NCBI GenBank assembly: GCA_012031965.1 | Contig: JAAUSC010000017.1 | Location: forward strand, 1 to 57,005 | Direction of reading: 5' to 3' | Length of the DNA stretch: 57,005 nt | Origin: Scytonema sp. RU_4_4 | GTDB lineage: Bacteria > Cyanobacteriota > Cyanobacteriia > Cyanobacteriales > Nostocaceae | Part shown: in pieces, positions 28,025 through 36,477 of the stretch | Layout: each line of letters starts with the position of its first letter | Position numbering within the stretch: the first letter of the stretch is position 1 | The notes under the pieces: generated by a model | Database searches by the model: none | Told to the model about the DNA's origin: nothing | What the model saw: the letters and a program-made list of their open reading frames with translations, nothing else | Translations under genes and position numbers: made by a program

Positions 28025-31000
28025 ATGTCAATGCTACAATACCCGCTTTATGACTTTATCGCAACCGTGCCTAGCTGCGTAGAAACAGCTACTCTGGCGA
28101 TTGTGCTGCAGATTTTTCAACAAGAACAGTGCGATCGCCTAGCCGTATTGGATAAGCAAAAATGCTTATTAGGGTTGATTTACTCTGCCCGTTTGGTACC
28201 ACAATTACTGACAGCAGATCAAAGCAAAGGTCATTCTAAGTATTTAGACTTGCAACAACCCCTTTCGACGCTGGGTCAAAGCTTTATTGAACCTATACAG
28301 GCAATACCAGCATCTTTGCGTGTCGATCAGTTGAGTTTGTTTCTCGGCTCCCAGCAAATCCAAGCAAACACGAATTTAGATTCAGCACTGGTTGACTCAA
28401 ATGGCAAATTTTTGGGGCTTATGGATAGCTCGCGCTTGTTGCAGCTTTTGACAACGCAAAAATTGGCAATTGAGACTCATAAGGGAACTAAGCGCACAAA
28501 TTCAAGGAAAGCAGTTCAAAAGTCATCTGGGGATACTCTTGGTGATTACACCAAAGTCGCCGGAGTTAGGGGAACCACTGGTAGAACTCAGACAAGCGAG
28601 CAAGGACGAGAATGCAAGCCACTTGTGCAGTTATTAGAACGATTGCCTTGGCCCTTAATGCTACAAACAGGCAATGGTGAAGTGGTGACGCAAAACCCAG
28701 CTTGGTGGCAGCAATTGGGAGCATTAAAAGATCCAGAAGGAATCAGGCGACAAGTAGAAGCTATTTTAGCAAATGTTTCATCCAAAACATTACAATATGC
28801 GACTCAAACTGCAGCCAAAGTTTATTCCTTTGCCAACAGCAATCAGCATAACCGTGAAAAAAATTCTTCTGCCTCTGTTAATGAAGTGATCCCTCAAAAA
28901 GGTGTTTCACCTCGGTCAACACTGACGACGACTCATACTTATGACCTTCAAGAGCAGGCTTTAGTAGAAAATTCTGTACCAAATCGCTGTTTTTTAGATA
29001 GCCAGTTAGGGACTTGCACCTGCATAGTAGAAGTGCAAAATGGTCAGGAGCGGGTTTGGCAGTTTGCCAAAATCCCTTTAGATAGTCCTGAGTTAAAAGT
29101 CCTGAGTACTGATTCAAAAACACCTCTTGAGAATAAAGACTCACCACCCGGTGGTGAATTGTGGCTCATGCTAGCGACTGACGTTACAGAGCAGCAGCTG
29201 CTTTGCAAAGAACTGGCGGCGAAGAATGCCGATTTAATTCAACTCAATCGGTTAAAAGATGAGTTTTTAGCTTGTATTAGTCATGAACTCAAAACACCTC
29301 TAACTGCCGTTTTAGGGTTATCGCGGTTGCTAGTGGATCAGCAGTTGGGAGAATTAAACGAGCGTCAAGCCCGTTATGCAGGACTCATTCACCAAAGTGG
29401 ACGCCACCTGATGAGTGTGGTCAATGATATTTTGGATTTAACCCGTATGGAGACGGGGCAAATGGAGCTAACGCTCGCCAACGTCAACATTCAGACAGTG
29501 TGTGAGCGTGCTGTGTCTGAAGCGAAAGCTATTCATAGCCAAACTCACAAAACTTCATCAAATTCTCAAGCTCAAAGTATACCTCTACAAGAACACCAAT
29601 TCACCTTCTCAATAGAACCAGGCTTAAACCAAATTGTGGCGGATGAATTGCGCTTGCGTCAGATGCTGGTACACCTGCTCTCCAATGCCTTCAAATTTAC
29701 TGAGACAGGTGGTGAGATTGGGTTGTGGATTAATTATTGGGAAGGTTGGATTGCCTTTACAATTTGGGATACAGGCATTGGTATTCCAGAACATCAGCAG
29801 CATTTAATCTTTCAAAAATTTCAACAACTGGAAAATCCTCTCACCCGTCAGCATGAAGGAACAGGTTTGGGGCTTGTCTTAACCAGAGCCTTAGCTCGTC
29901 TTCACGGTGGTGATGTCAGCTTCTTGTCGCGTGAAGGCAAGGGTAGCCAGTTTACACTACTTCTCCCACCCAGTCCTCCCAAAGAATTGGCAAGAGTGAC
30001 AGATGAGGAGATGGGAAGAATTTCTTTTGCACCCCGTCATCCTACAACCCCATCAACCCAACCCAACCCGACTCCACCAGAAACTGCCTTACGGGCGTCT
30101 GCTGGAAATCCCTTTGGGCTTCATGGGAAACCGTCCTCCAGACATCTACAATCCATCAACTCAACACCCTGCTCTACGAGAAATAACCTGACAGGCGTCT
30201 GCGCCAAGACCCCTTGGGCTTTACGGGAAGCCGCCTTCCAGGCGTCCACAACCCATCACCCGACTTCTTCTAAATCGCTCGTTTTGGTTGTAGAAGCAGT
30301 CGCTCGCTATATTGAGGACTTGACCGAACAGCTGACAGGTTTGGGTTATCGAGTCGTGATTGCCCGCTCAGGATGTGAAGCTATAGAAAAAGCTCGGCGC
30401 TTGCAACCCAAAGCTATCTTCCTTAATCCGTTGCTCCCCTTGCTGTCAGGTTGGGATGTACTAACTTTACTTAAGTCCGATGTCGCAACTCGTCATATTC
30501 CCATCATTGTGACAGCAACAGCAGCTGAAAAAGAGCAAGCATTTGCCAACCAAGCAGATGGTTTCTTGAGTTTACCAGTCCAGCATCAAGTCTTAACACC
30601 GCTGATAGAAAGTTTATATATTACTCCAGAAGGAAAGCACCAAAAATTAGATGACGAAGAAATTCTCCGTCACAAAACACCACTAAAAATTTTGAGGCTG
30701 ATCAATCTTGAGGGTGAATCTCTGACTTCGCATCCGTTACTTCAACAGCATCGGGTTATAGAAGTCGATAATCTGGATCAGGCAGAACTGCTATCTCGGG
30801 TTTGGCAATTTGATGTCGTTTTGCTGGATTCAGAAATGCCAGGAGCCGAAGCTTTGCTGCAACAACTCAGTCTGAACCCCCGTTTGGCAAATCTACCGCT
30901 TGTCACTTGTAATGTGTCAACCACGCAGGCTGCTTCTCAAATGCCTGGGCTTTCTGTGTTCCCTTGCTTAACGCCATTGGGCACAGATAAAAGTGGTAGC

Positions 31001-31612
31001 GCTAAAACAGATGCTTTACTGTCAGTTCTGCAAATAGCATCTGATGTATCCTATTGCCCACCCAGCATCTTAGTGGTGGATTTAGGGATACTGCCCGATT
31101 TACCACATGCAAGACACAAGCAGGTGAGAAGTTATCGAACAGAAAAAAACTCCTCATTGAATAGCTCCATTGCTGGGGAAAAGACTCCGTGTCCTTTGAT
31201 GATCTCTCGTGGATCTGAGTGGTTTCAAGCTTTGATTCAGTACCTGCAAACAGGTGGCTTCAAAGCATCCATAAGTCGGTCTTGGGCAGAATTGCTGCAA
31301 CAAATTCGCCACCAAAGTGTTGACTTACTGCTGATTTGTTTGGGAGAGTCTAGCATCCAAAAAGAAGTGTATTCAGCCCTCCAAGCATTGGGACAGTTAC
31401 CTTTCAACTTACCACCAGTTTTGCTGCTTGACCAGAGATTAAATCATAATGAGGTTGAAGATAAGCAAAGTAATATTCCCCAAAAGAATACAGATGAAAA
31501 ATTAGAGTCGATAGAAACTGTGGTAAGTACTATTACTTCTCAAATATTACCTCGCTCCATATCAATGGAGGATTTGCTAAACGAAATTAATAAGACTTTG
31601 AAAGGTTATTAG
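28025..31612 (+). CDS. Large CBS-HisKA-HATPase hybrid kinase with degenerate receivers
   Basis: About 1195 residues from ATG 28025; the open frame extends to a TTG at 27965 but that extension is unlikely. The N-terminus (about 1-150) looks like two CBS modules (TLAIVLQIFQQEQCDRLAVL). A PAS-like region follows to about 400, then HisKA with SHELKTPLTAVLG (His near 420) and a HATPase domain with LLSNAFKF, DTGIGIP and GTGLGLVL (about 540-650). A linker built from repeat-derived sequence lies at about 685-745. Three receiver-like domains follow. The first has FLNPLLP, where Asp is replaced by Asn; the second keeps VVLLDSEMP; the third (DLLLICLGESS) is degenerate. It is divergent from kaiABC, so an output or input kinase role for the clock is possible but unproven. 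Confidence 0.82.
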   Translation: MSMLQYPLYDFIATVPSCVETATLAIVLQIFQQEQCDRLAVLDKQKCLLGLIYSARLVPQLLTADQSKGHSKYLDLQQPLSTLGQSFIEPIQAIPASLRVDQLSLFLGSQQIQANTNLDSALVDSNGKFLGLMDSSRLLQLLTTQKLAIETHKGTKRTNSRKAVQKSSGDTLGDYTKVAGVRGTTGRTQTSEQGRECKPLVQLLERLPWPLMLQTGNGEVVTQNPAWWQQLGALKDPEGIRRQVEAILANVSSKTLQYATQTAAKVYSFANSNQHNREKNSSASVNEVIPQKGVSPRSTLTTTHTYDLQEQALVENSVPNRCFLDSQLGTCTCIVEVQNGQERVWQFAKIPLDSPELKVLSTDSKTPLENKDSPPGGELWLMLATDVTEQQLLCKELAAKNADLIQLNRLKDEFLACISHELKTPLTAVLGLSRLLVDQQLGELNERQARYAGLIHQSGRHLMSVVNDILDLTRMETGQMELTLANVNIQTVCERAVSEAKAIHSQTHKTSSNSQAQSIPLQEHQFTFSIEPGLNQIVADELRLRQMLVHLLSNAFKFTETGGEIGLWINYWEGWIAFTIWDTGIGIPEHQQHLIFQKFQQLENPLTRQHEGTGLGLVLTRALARLHGGDVSFLSREGKGSQFTLLLPPSPPKELARVTDEEMGRISFAPRHPTTPSTQPNPTPPETALRASAGNPFGLHGKPSSRHLQSINSTPCSTRNNLTGVCAKTPWALREAAFQASTTHHPTSSKSLVLVVEAVARYIEDLTEQLTGLGYRVVIARSGCEAIEKARRLQPKAIFLNPLLPLLSGWDVLTLLKSDVATRHIPIIVTATAAEKEQAFANQADGFLSLPVQHQVLTPLIESLYITPEGKHQKLDDEEILRHKTPLKILRLINLEGESLTSHPLLQQHRVIEVDNLDQAELLSRVWQFDVVLLDSEMPGAEALLQQLSLNPRLANLPLVTCNVSTTQAASQMPGLSVFPCLTPLGTDKSGSAKTDALLSVLQIASDVSYCPPSILVVDLGILPDLPHARHKQVRSYRTEKNSSLNSSIAGEKTPCPLMISRGSEWFQALIQYLQTGGFKASISRSWAELLQQIRHQSVDLLLICLGESSIQKEVYSALQALGQLPFNLPPVLLLDQRLNHNEVEDKQSNIPQKNTDEKLESIETVVSTITSQILPRSISMEDLLNEINKTLKGY
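30080..30255. repeat. Palindromic repeats inside the kinase linker
   Basis: Two related blocks (about 30083-30150 and 30188-30250) carry CCTTACGGGCGTCTG/TTTGGGCTTCATGGGAAAC-type sequence and its variant GGCGTCTGCGCC/TTGGGCTTTACGGGAAGC. Both keep the kinase frame open. They resemble the G/C-rich interspersed repeats in nearby gaps and lie precisely between the HATPase and first receiver. Confidence 0.55.
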
Positions 31613-31667
31613 TTCATTGTTTAGTTGTCAATTTTCAATTGTTCTAGTCACTATTAACGACTCACGA

Positions 31668-31866
31668 CTATTTCTTAAAAGGAACTCGAATCAGTTGATA
31701 AGCACCGCTCGTACCTAAATTCTCGTAATCAGTTGAGCTTAAGCCCATTTCAGGAAACTTTTTCGGCTGAGCGAGAACTAGTACTGAGGGAGGCTGTGCT
31801 TTTTTTGCTGCTTTATCTTGAATATACTCTTCAGCGGCTGAAGACATTTTCACGTACGTTACATTC
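31668..31866 (-). pseudogene. Frameshifted C-terminus of the glycosyltransferase
   Basis: A minus-strand frame continuing as ...VVFYTQKNVTYVKMSSAAEE and ending in YQLIRVPFKK. It joins smoothly to the upstream 535-residue frame if one T is restored in the run at 31877-31881 (five A on the plus strand where six are needed). The upstream frame currently ends in an unnatural VFILKRM. This is therefore the last 70 or so residues of the same protein, either lost by mutation or hidden by a sequencing error. Confidence 0.75.
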
Positions 31867-33466
31867 TTTTGAGTATAAAAACGACGGTAGGTTTTTTGAA
31901 ACCTACCATAACGAGCTCTTCACTGGGTTTTTGTGCTTGCACTGCGATCGCAGATAATTCCCGTAAAGGTAGCTGACGTTCCTGATCCATCAAAAACAAA
32001 CAAGGTGTGAGGACAAAAACCAAAAACGCTGCAAACCCCAACACATTTACCATTAACATTGGCTGATAACGACGACGCACAAGTATTGCTGCTAGCAGGA
32101 CAGCACAAAGCAGCCAAATGACACCCCCCAGAACTGATAAACCTGACTGTTGAAGCAGCTGGCGGAAGTTGGGTGCAGCCGGATCACTTCCTATTAACTG
32201 AGGAACGTAAAACATTGCCACTCCCAGTGCTGATAAAAATATTACATTCACCCAACCTGTCCAAACGAGTGGACGATGAACAGATGAGGAAACATTTTTT
32301 CCCCCAACTTCCCCAACTTCCCCAACTTCCCCAACTCTCCTTTTCCCTCCCTTCAGCAAGTCACCCCATAACAAAGCTACTAAAATAGCTGCAGCTGGCA
32401 TTAAGGGCAATACGTAGCTAGGGAGTTTGGTGACAGCAATGGTGAAAAAGCCAAAAATACCAATAAACCATAGAAAGGCAAATAAACCAAGTTGACTAGA
32501 GCGTTCTTGGGAGCGCCAATGCTTTCGCTGCCAAAATTTCAGCCTTGCCATTGCCAAAGGCAAGTACACTGAGTATGGTGCAAAACCTAGTAACACGACT
32601 AAAAAGTAAAAATACCAAGGAGCTGAGTGGCGGTTGACAACACTTGTAAAACGTTCAAGATTATGATAGCCAAAAAACGAATTAATATAATTTTCGCCAT
32701 TACGCCAAATAACTAGCACATACCAAGGTAGTGATAAGCATAAGGTAATGAGCAAACCCGTAAGGAGGCGCATTTCCCGTAAAACTGCTCTTGCATTTCC
32801 CAAATAAAGCAAAAATATACCGATAATCAGCGCAGGTAAAACAATTCCCACTGGTCCTTTAGTTAAAATTGCACCTGCAATGAGGATATAAAAAGCCAAA
32901 TACCACCGTGCTTTCACGTCTGATGAGGGTTGAGCATAGCCGAGAAAAAAGCACAATAACGCCGAGTCCATACAGCCAACGAGCAACATATCAGAAACAC
33001 CCGTTCTTCCCCAGACAATCATTTGTGGACTGAATGCCATAACAGCGGCTCCCAAAGCCGCTGTTAACCAGCGTCGAGTCGGGCGAGTTATTTGCTCAAG
33101 GTAGTCTTCTCTTGCTAAATGCCACTGTATGGTGTAAAATCCCAAACTAATAAGTCCCATCGCAGCAAGCGCTGAAGGCAAACGTACTGCCCATTCATTC
33201 ACTCCAAGAATTGAGTAGGCGATCGCCTGACACCAGTAAATTAAAGCTGGTTTATCAAAACGGGTTTCGCTATTGAAAAATGGAGTAATCCAATCACCTG
33301 TAACAAACATCTGGCGCGAAGCTTCGGCAAACAGAGGCTCTGTCTCATCAATCAAGCCAATACTGCCCAAATGCCAAAAGAACGCCACCCCACCAATGAA
33401 AACTAACCATAAAATCGATAGAGTGACAGCAAGGATTGGACGTTTACCTATATGGTCATTAATCAT
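31859..33466 (-). CDS. GT39/ArnT-type membrane glycosyltransferase
   Basis: A 535-residue polytopic protein that transfers a sugar (or arabinose-like group) from a polyprenyl-phosphate donor to a periplasmic acceptor. The first transmembrane helix is followed by GLIDETEPLFAEASRQM, whose acidic pair is the family's catalytic loop. RFDKPALIYW comes next, and about eleven more hydrophobic spans run to residue 500. A cytosolic loop near residue 375 contains RRVGEVGEVGEVGG, encoded by a tandem CTTCCCCAA repeat at 32301-32336. The frame breaks near 31880 and the expected C-terminal soluble part continues out of frame (31668-31866). Alone on its strand; the acceptor is unknown. Confidence 0.82.
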   Translation of the reverse strand: MINDHIGKRPILAVTLSILWLVFIGGVAFFWHLGSIGLIDETEPLFAEASRQMFVTGDWITPFFNSETRFDKPALIYWCQAIAYSILGVNEWAVRLPSALAAMGLISLGFYTIQWHLAREDYLEQITRPTRRWLTAALGAAVMAFSPQMIVWGRTGVSDMLLVGCMDSALLCFFLGYAQPSSDVKARWYLAFYILIAGAILTKGPVGIVLPALIIGIFLLYLGNARAVLREMRLLTGLLITLCLSLPWYVLVIWRNGENYINSFFGYHNLERFTSVVNRHSAPWYFYFLVVLLGFAPYSVYLPLAMARLKFWQRKHWRSQERSSQLGLFAFLWFIGIFGFFTIAVTKLPSYVLPLMPAAAILVALLWGDLLKGGKRRVGEVGEVGEVGGKNVSSSVHRPLVWTGWVNVIFLSALGVAMFYVPQLIGSDPAAPNFRQLLQQSGLSVLGGVIWLLCAVLLAAILVRRRYQPMLMVNVLGFAAFLVFVLTPCLFLMDQERQLPLRELSAIAVQAQKPSEELVMVGFKKPTVVFILKRM

Positions 33467-33605
33467 TAGTTATTAGTAATGAATCAAATAAATCAACGAT
33501 AGTCTAAATGCTAAATTAATCAAGATGACTTTGGCTCAGCTTTTCAGTTCCAGGTCATCAAGATTACAGGCTAAGGATTAATGACTAAGGACTAAGGACT
33601 AATAA

Positions 33606-34208
33606 CTAAGGACTAAGAATAAGTTGCCACTCTTTCTTTTGGGAATTCCAACTTGGTAAAGAAGTTTCTCCAACAACATATGGACCCCAGTAGCGACGGG
33701 AACCATCCTGTGCAAAGGCAACTAAAATATCTCCCTTCTCCAGTTCTAACTGACCGTTAGGCAAAGCTAGAATGAGCCCCTTCTCATTACCTTCTTGTGG
33801 AGCAAAATCCCAATGTGCTGGGACAGCATCTTTAGTTTGTCCAGAGGGAGAGCCTTTGCCTAGAGAACCACGCGACAATAGAGCAAGGCGCACAGGTTGA
33901 TTGGTTTGGTTGCTCATCCGTAAAGTTCCTTGATTTGCTGCTTTTCCACTTGATCCCTGTTGATATGTCATAACAGTATGCTTGATTTTTCCACTCCTGC
34001 TTTCGACTTGATGACTTTTTGTGGATACTGAGGAAGCAGAGGATGACACCGTGCTCTGTTCCTCATGTGTCTGAACAGGGAGTAGAGAAGATGCTTCTGG
34101 TTCCGTTGACTCGAAGGATACACTCATCTGACGGCATCCCATTGGTAGAAACAGTAGTCCCAATGAAAAAGCTACCAGAACAGCGTAATGATACACTGGT
34201 GGCTTCAT
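33606..34208 (-). CDS. Lipoprotein of unknown function
   Basis: 200 residues with a lipoprotein signal (LLFLPMGC, Cys at 25). A Ser/Thr/Glu-rich low-complexity linker (about 35-85) is followed by a compact beta-rich domain at about 90-200 containing GTLRMSNQTNQPVRLALLSR, LILALPNGQLELEKGDILVA and RRYWGPYVVGET. The domain looks like a small immunoglobulin-like or SH3-like beta sandwich, but I cannot place it in a family. The start ATG is at 34208. Heptad repeats separate it from the glycosyltransferase 140 nt downstream, with which it may share surface biogenesis roles. Confidence 0.7.
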   Translation of the reverse strand: MKPPVYHYAVLVAFSLGLLFLPMGCRQMSVSFESTEPEASSLLPVQTHEEQSTVSSSASSVSTKSHQVESRSGKIKHTVMTYQQGSSGKAANQGTLRMSNQTNQPVRLALLSRGSLGKGSPSGQTKDAVPAHWDFAPQEGNEKGLILALPNGQLELEKGDILVAFAQDGSRRYWGPYVVGETSLPSWNSQKKEWQLILSP

Positions 34209-34504
34209 GGTAATCTATTATACTAATAAGTATTTTTTGTGTGGGCTTGACCGAGTGGCAGCCTAGTTGTATTGAGAGCAATTTAAAGAAAGTTGCCCAT
34301 CCAAGGCTATCTGGGAACTAGTGCGTGAAATATATCATGTAGCTTCTTTAAGCAAAACAGCAATGCTGTTGCTCACAACGAAGAAAAGTATATATTTTGT
34401 ATGGTTGCTGAAAACCCAAAAGATACCCACAATACTATTTAAGCAAGATACGCTATGCCAGATATCCTCCATATATAAATATGTCATGATTTCTTGACTA
34501 TATC

Positions 34505-34701
34505 TTCAAGTCAGTCAATCACGAGAAAATCTCACTAACCTTGCTATGAAAAAGGTTTCTTCACGAATGAGTTCTGTTAGCGGAGCGGGACGCAGTCCGT
34601 TCTGTTAGCGTAGCGGGGCGTAGCCCGTTCTGTTAGCGTAGCGGGGCGCAGCCCGTTCTGTTAGCGTAGCGGGGCGCAGCCCGTTCTATTTTCAAGCTAG
34701 G
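34505..34701 (+). repeat. Interspersed repeat copy 2 (inverted partner at 8879-9027)
   Basis: Reverse-strand counterpart of 8879-9027. It starts TTCAAGTCAGTCAATCACG, has TAACCTTGCTATGAAAAAGG, then four tandem units of about 28 bp (GTTCTGTTAGCGTAGCGGGG with CGCAGCCC), and ends TTCTATTTTCAAGCTAG. The other copy has only two units. It occupies most of the 580-bp gap between the lipoprotein and ycf20 genes. Confidence 0.7.
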
Positions 34702-34791
34702 TAGGAAAGTTCCAAAATTCATAACATACGGATGCAATGCCTCTTGCATCACCACTCTCCGACACCTCCAGTCATTGCGGAAGTTCCATTC

Positions 34792-35124
34792 ATGCAAAAC
34801 ACACGTCTAAACAACCTATTCAATACCATCGCATTGCGTTTTCGGCTATGGTTTTTCAATCCTTGGCGACGGTTTTCGGTTCTGATCATTAGCCTTTTGT
34901 TCGGTTTTTTTCTGGGAAGCGCAGTTGCTACCACAGCTGGACAAGCTGCTGAATTGGACGTTGTTGTTGCTGGAACGTTAGTGGTATTAACAGAAATCGG
35001 CAACCGAATATTTTATGGTCGTAACATACGAGAGCGACAAGCGCTTTGGGTAGAATCTCTCAATATCCTTAAAGTTGGTCTGACCTACAGCCTGTTTCTA
35101 GAAGCGTTCAAACTTGGTTCTTAA
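34792..35124 (+). CDS. ycf20: Ycf20 / DUF565 membrane protein
   Basis: About 110 residues from the ATG at 34792 (MQNTRLNNLFNTIALRFRLW), with GGAAG 11 nt upstream. An ATG at 34732 in the same frame would add 20 residues rich in His/Pro. It has the family's NPWRRFSVLIISLLFGFFLG start of the first membrane segment and a second hydrophobic stretch (LDVVVAGTLVVLTEIGNRI). The conclusion of the family pattern is ESLNILKVGLTYSLFLEAFKLG. Ycf20 is conserved in cyanobacteria and algae; a plant relative affects non-photochemical quenching. It lies 30 nt before the glycerate kinase gene, probably cotranscribed. Confidence 0.85.
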   Translation: MQNTRLNNLFNTIALRFRLWFFNPWRRFSVLIISLLFGFFLGSAVATTAGQAAELDVVVAGTLVVLTEIGNRIFYGRNIRERQALWVESLNILKVGLTYSLFLEAFKLGS

Positions 35125-35154
35125 AGAGACACATCAGACACTGGGAATGGACTC

Positions 35155-35979
35155 ATGAGTTATGATTTGTGGTTATCTTTAGCAAAACAACTGGTATCTT
35201 ATCGCCAACAGTTGGGGCGTCCCCTCATACAAGGTATTTTAGGAGGACAGGGAACAGGGAAAACGACAATGTGTAGCGTTCTGGGGCTGACTCTCGCACA
35301 ATTGGGATACCGCACCGTTAGTCTATCTTTAGATGACTTGTACAAAACATATGATGAGCGCTTGGCATTAAAACAGAAAGACCCGCGCTTAATTTGGCGT
35401 GGTCCTCCAGGAACACACGATGTAGAATTAGGTTTAACGCTACTGCATCAGATCCGCCAGTGTCAAACTCCTGTTGCAGTTCCCCGCTTCGATAAATCTC
35501 TCCATTCGGGTGCTGGCGATAGAACAACTCCGGAAATTGTAGAGAATGTGGATATTGTCTTGTTTGAAGGTTGGTTTGTGGGTGTACAACCAATTGACCC
35601 TACTGTATTTGACACCGCACCGCCGCCAATTCTAACAGACGAGGATAGAGCATTTGCCCGTGAGATGAATAACAAACTCAGCGACTACATCCCACTGTGG
35701 GAGCAGTTGGATAACCTAATTTTGCTACATCCCAAAGATTATCGCCTTTCCTTGGAGTGGCGCAAACAGGCAGAACGGCAAATGATTGCTGCTGGTCAAT
35801 CAGGAATGAGTGAAAAAGAGGTGGAGCAATTCGTACACTACTTTTGGCGTTCTCTGCACCCAGAATTGTTCATCAATCCGTTAGTGAAATCCCCTACATT
35901 TGTTGATTTAGTGATTGAGGTTAATACCGACCACTCATTTGGTGCAGTCTATCGACCAAAAGATATGTTAGCCCACTGA
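35155..35979 (+). CDS. glyK: D-glycerate 3-kinase (GLYK)
   Basis: Phosphorylates glycerate to 3-phosphoglycerate, the last step of the photorespiratory cycle. The 274 residues include a P-loop GGQGTGKTT near 30-38, SLDDLYKTYDERLAL near 59-73, WRGPPGTHD near 82-90 and FDKSLHSGAGDR near 104-115. VLFEGWFVG follows, and LEWRKQAERQM lies toward the C-terminus. This set is the plant/cyanobacterial GLYK type, with a P-loop kinase fold related to pantothenate/uridine kinases. The stop is followed in the same frame by a remnant of a CRISPR-linked CARF gene. Confidence 0.92.
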   Translation: MSYDLWLSLAKQLVSYRQQLGRPLIQGILGGQGTGKTTMCSVLGLTLAQLGYRTVSLSLDDLYKTYDERLALKQKDPRLIWRGPPGTHDVELGLTLLHQIRQCQTPVAVPRFDKSLHSGAGDRTTPEIVENVDIVLFEGWFVGVQPIDPTVFDTAPPPILTDEDRAFAREMNNKLSDYIPLWEQLDNLILLHPKDYRLSLEWRKQAERQMIAAGQSGMSEKEVEQFVHYFWRSLHPELFINPLVKSPTFVDLVIEVNTDHSFGAVYRPKDMLAH

Positions 35980-36171
35980 TTAAATGTTGACATCACTGGT
36001 GGTACCAAAATGATGAGTGTGGCGTTGGCTATGGTTTGTATTCTCCCAAGACGACAGATGCAATACATGGATTCACAACGAGATTGGCAAGGGAACCCAT
36101 TACCCAAGGGGGAAATGAAGCCCGTCGTGATTGATATTGACCCAATTTTATATCCGTTGCTTCAAGATTAG
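35980..36171 (+). pseudogene. Remnant of a CRISPR-associated CARF-family gene
   Basis: Immediately after the glyK stop the same frame stays open for 63 codons: LNVDITGGTKMMSVALAMVC, ILPRRQMQYMDSQRDWQGNP, LPKGEMKPVVIDIDPILYPL, LQD. DITGGTKMMSVALAM is the signature loop and helix of CARF sensor proteins linked to type III CRISPR (TIGR02710/Csm6-like and related families). A strand and YMDS-type turn follow as in those proteins. There is no start codon or N-terminal half, so the piece is a truncated relic. A type III operon begins 1.5 kb downstream, and an intact DYTGGTKTLS CARF gene closes that operon. Confidence 0.65.
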
Positions 36172-36199
36172 ACTGTATATAGCAATCCTAAATCATAAG

Positions 36200-36380
36200 C
36201 CCTCCCTTGCCCGCTGCGCGTTGGCGGAGCCTACCCGAAGGGCTTACGTAAAATTCTCTGTTCTTTCTTTTCTTGGCGTTCTATGCGCGAAGGCGCACGC
36301 TACGCGAAGGCGTCTTGGCGGTTGATAATTTTTACAACTCAAATAGGACTGCTACAGGACTGCTACAGGACTGCTAAATT
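36200..36380. repeat. G/C-rich interspersed repeats and a tandem 11-mer
   Basis: GCTGCGCGTTGGCGGAGCC and GCGCACGCTACGCGAAGGCG blocks are of the common interspersed kind. AGGACTGCTAC is repeated in tandem about three times at 36343-36376. No gene is credible between 36172 and 36477. Confidence 0.55.
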
Positions 36381-36477
36381 TACCAGGTAGTACAATGAGA
36401 TATTCATTTCCCTTATGACAAACTGCTGAACCATGTCGTTGGTCCACCGATAATATGTGTCAAGAAAAAAACAACTT

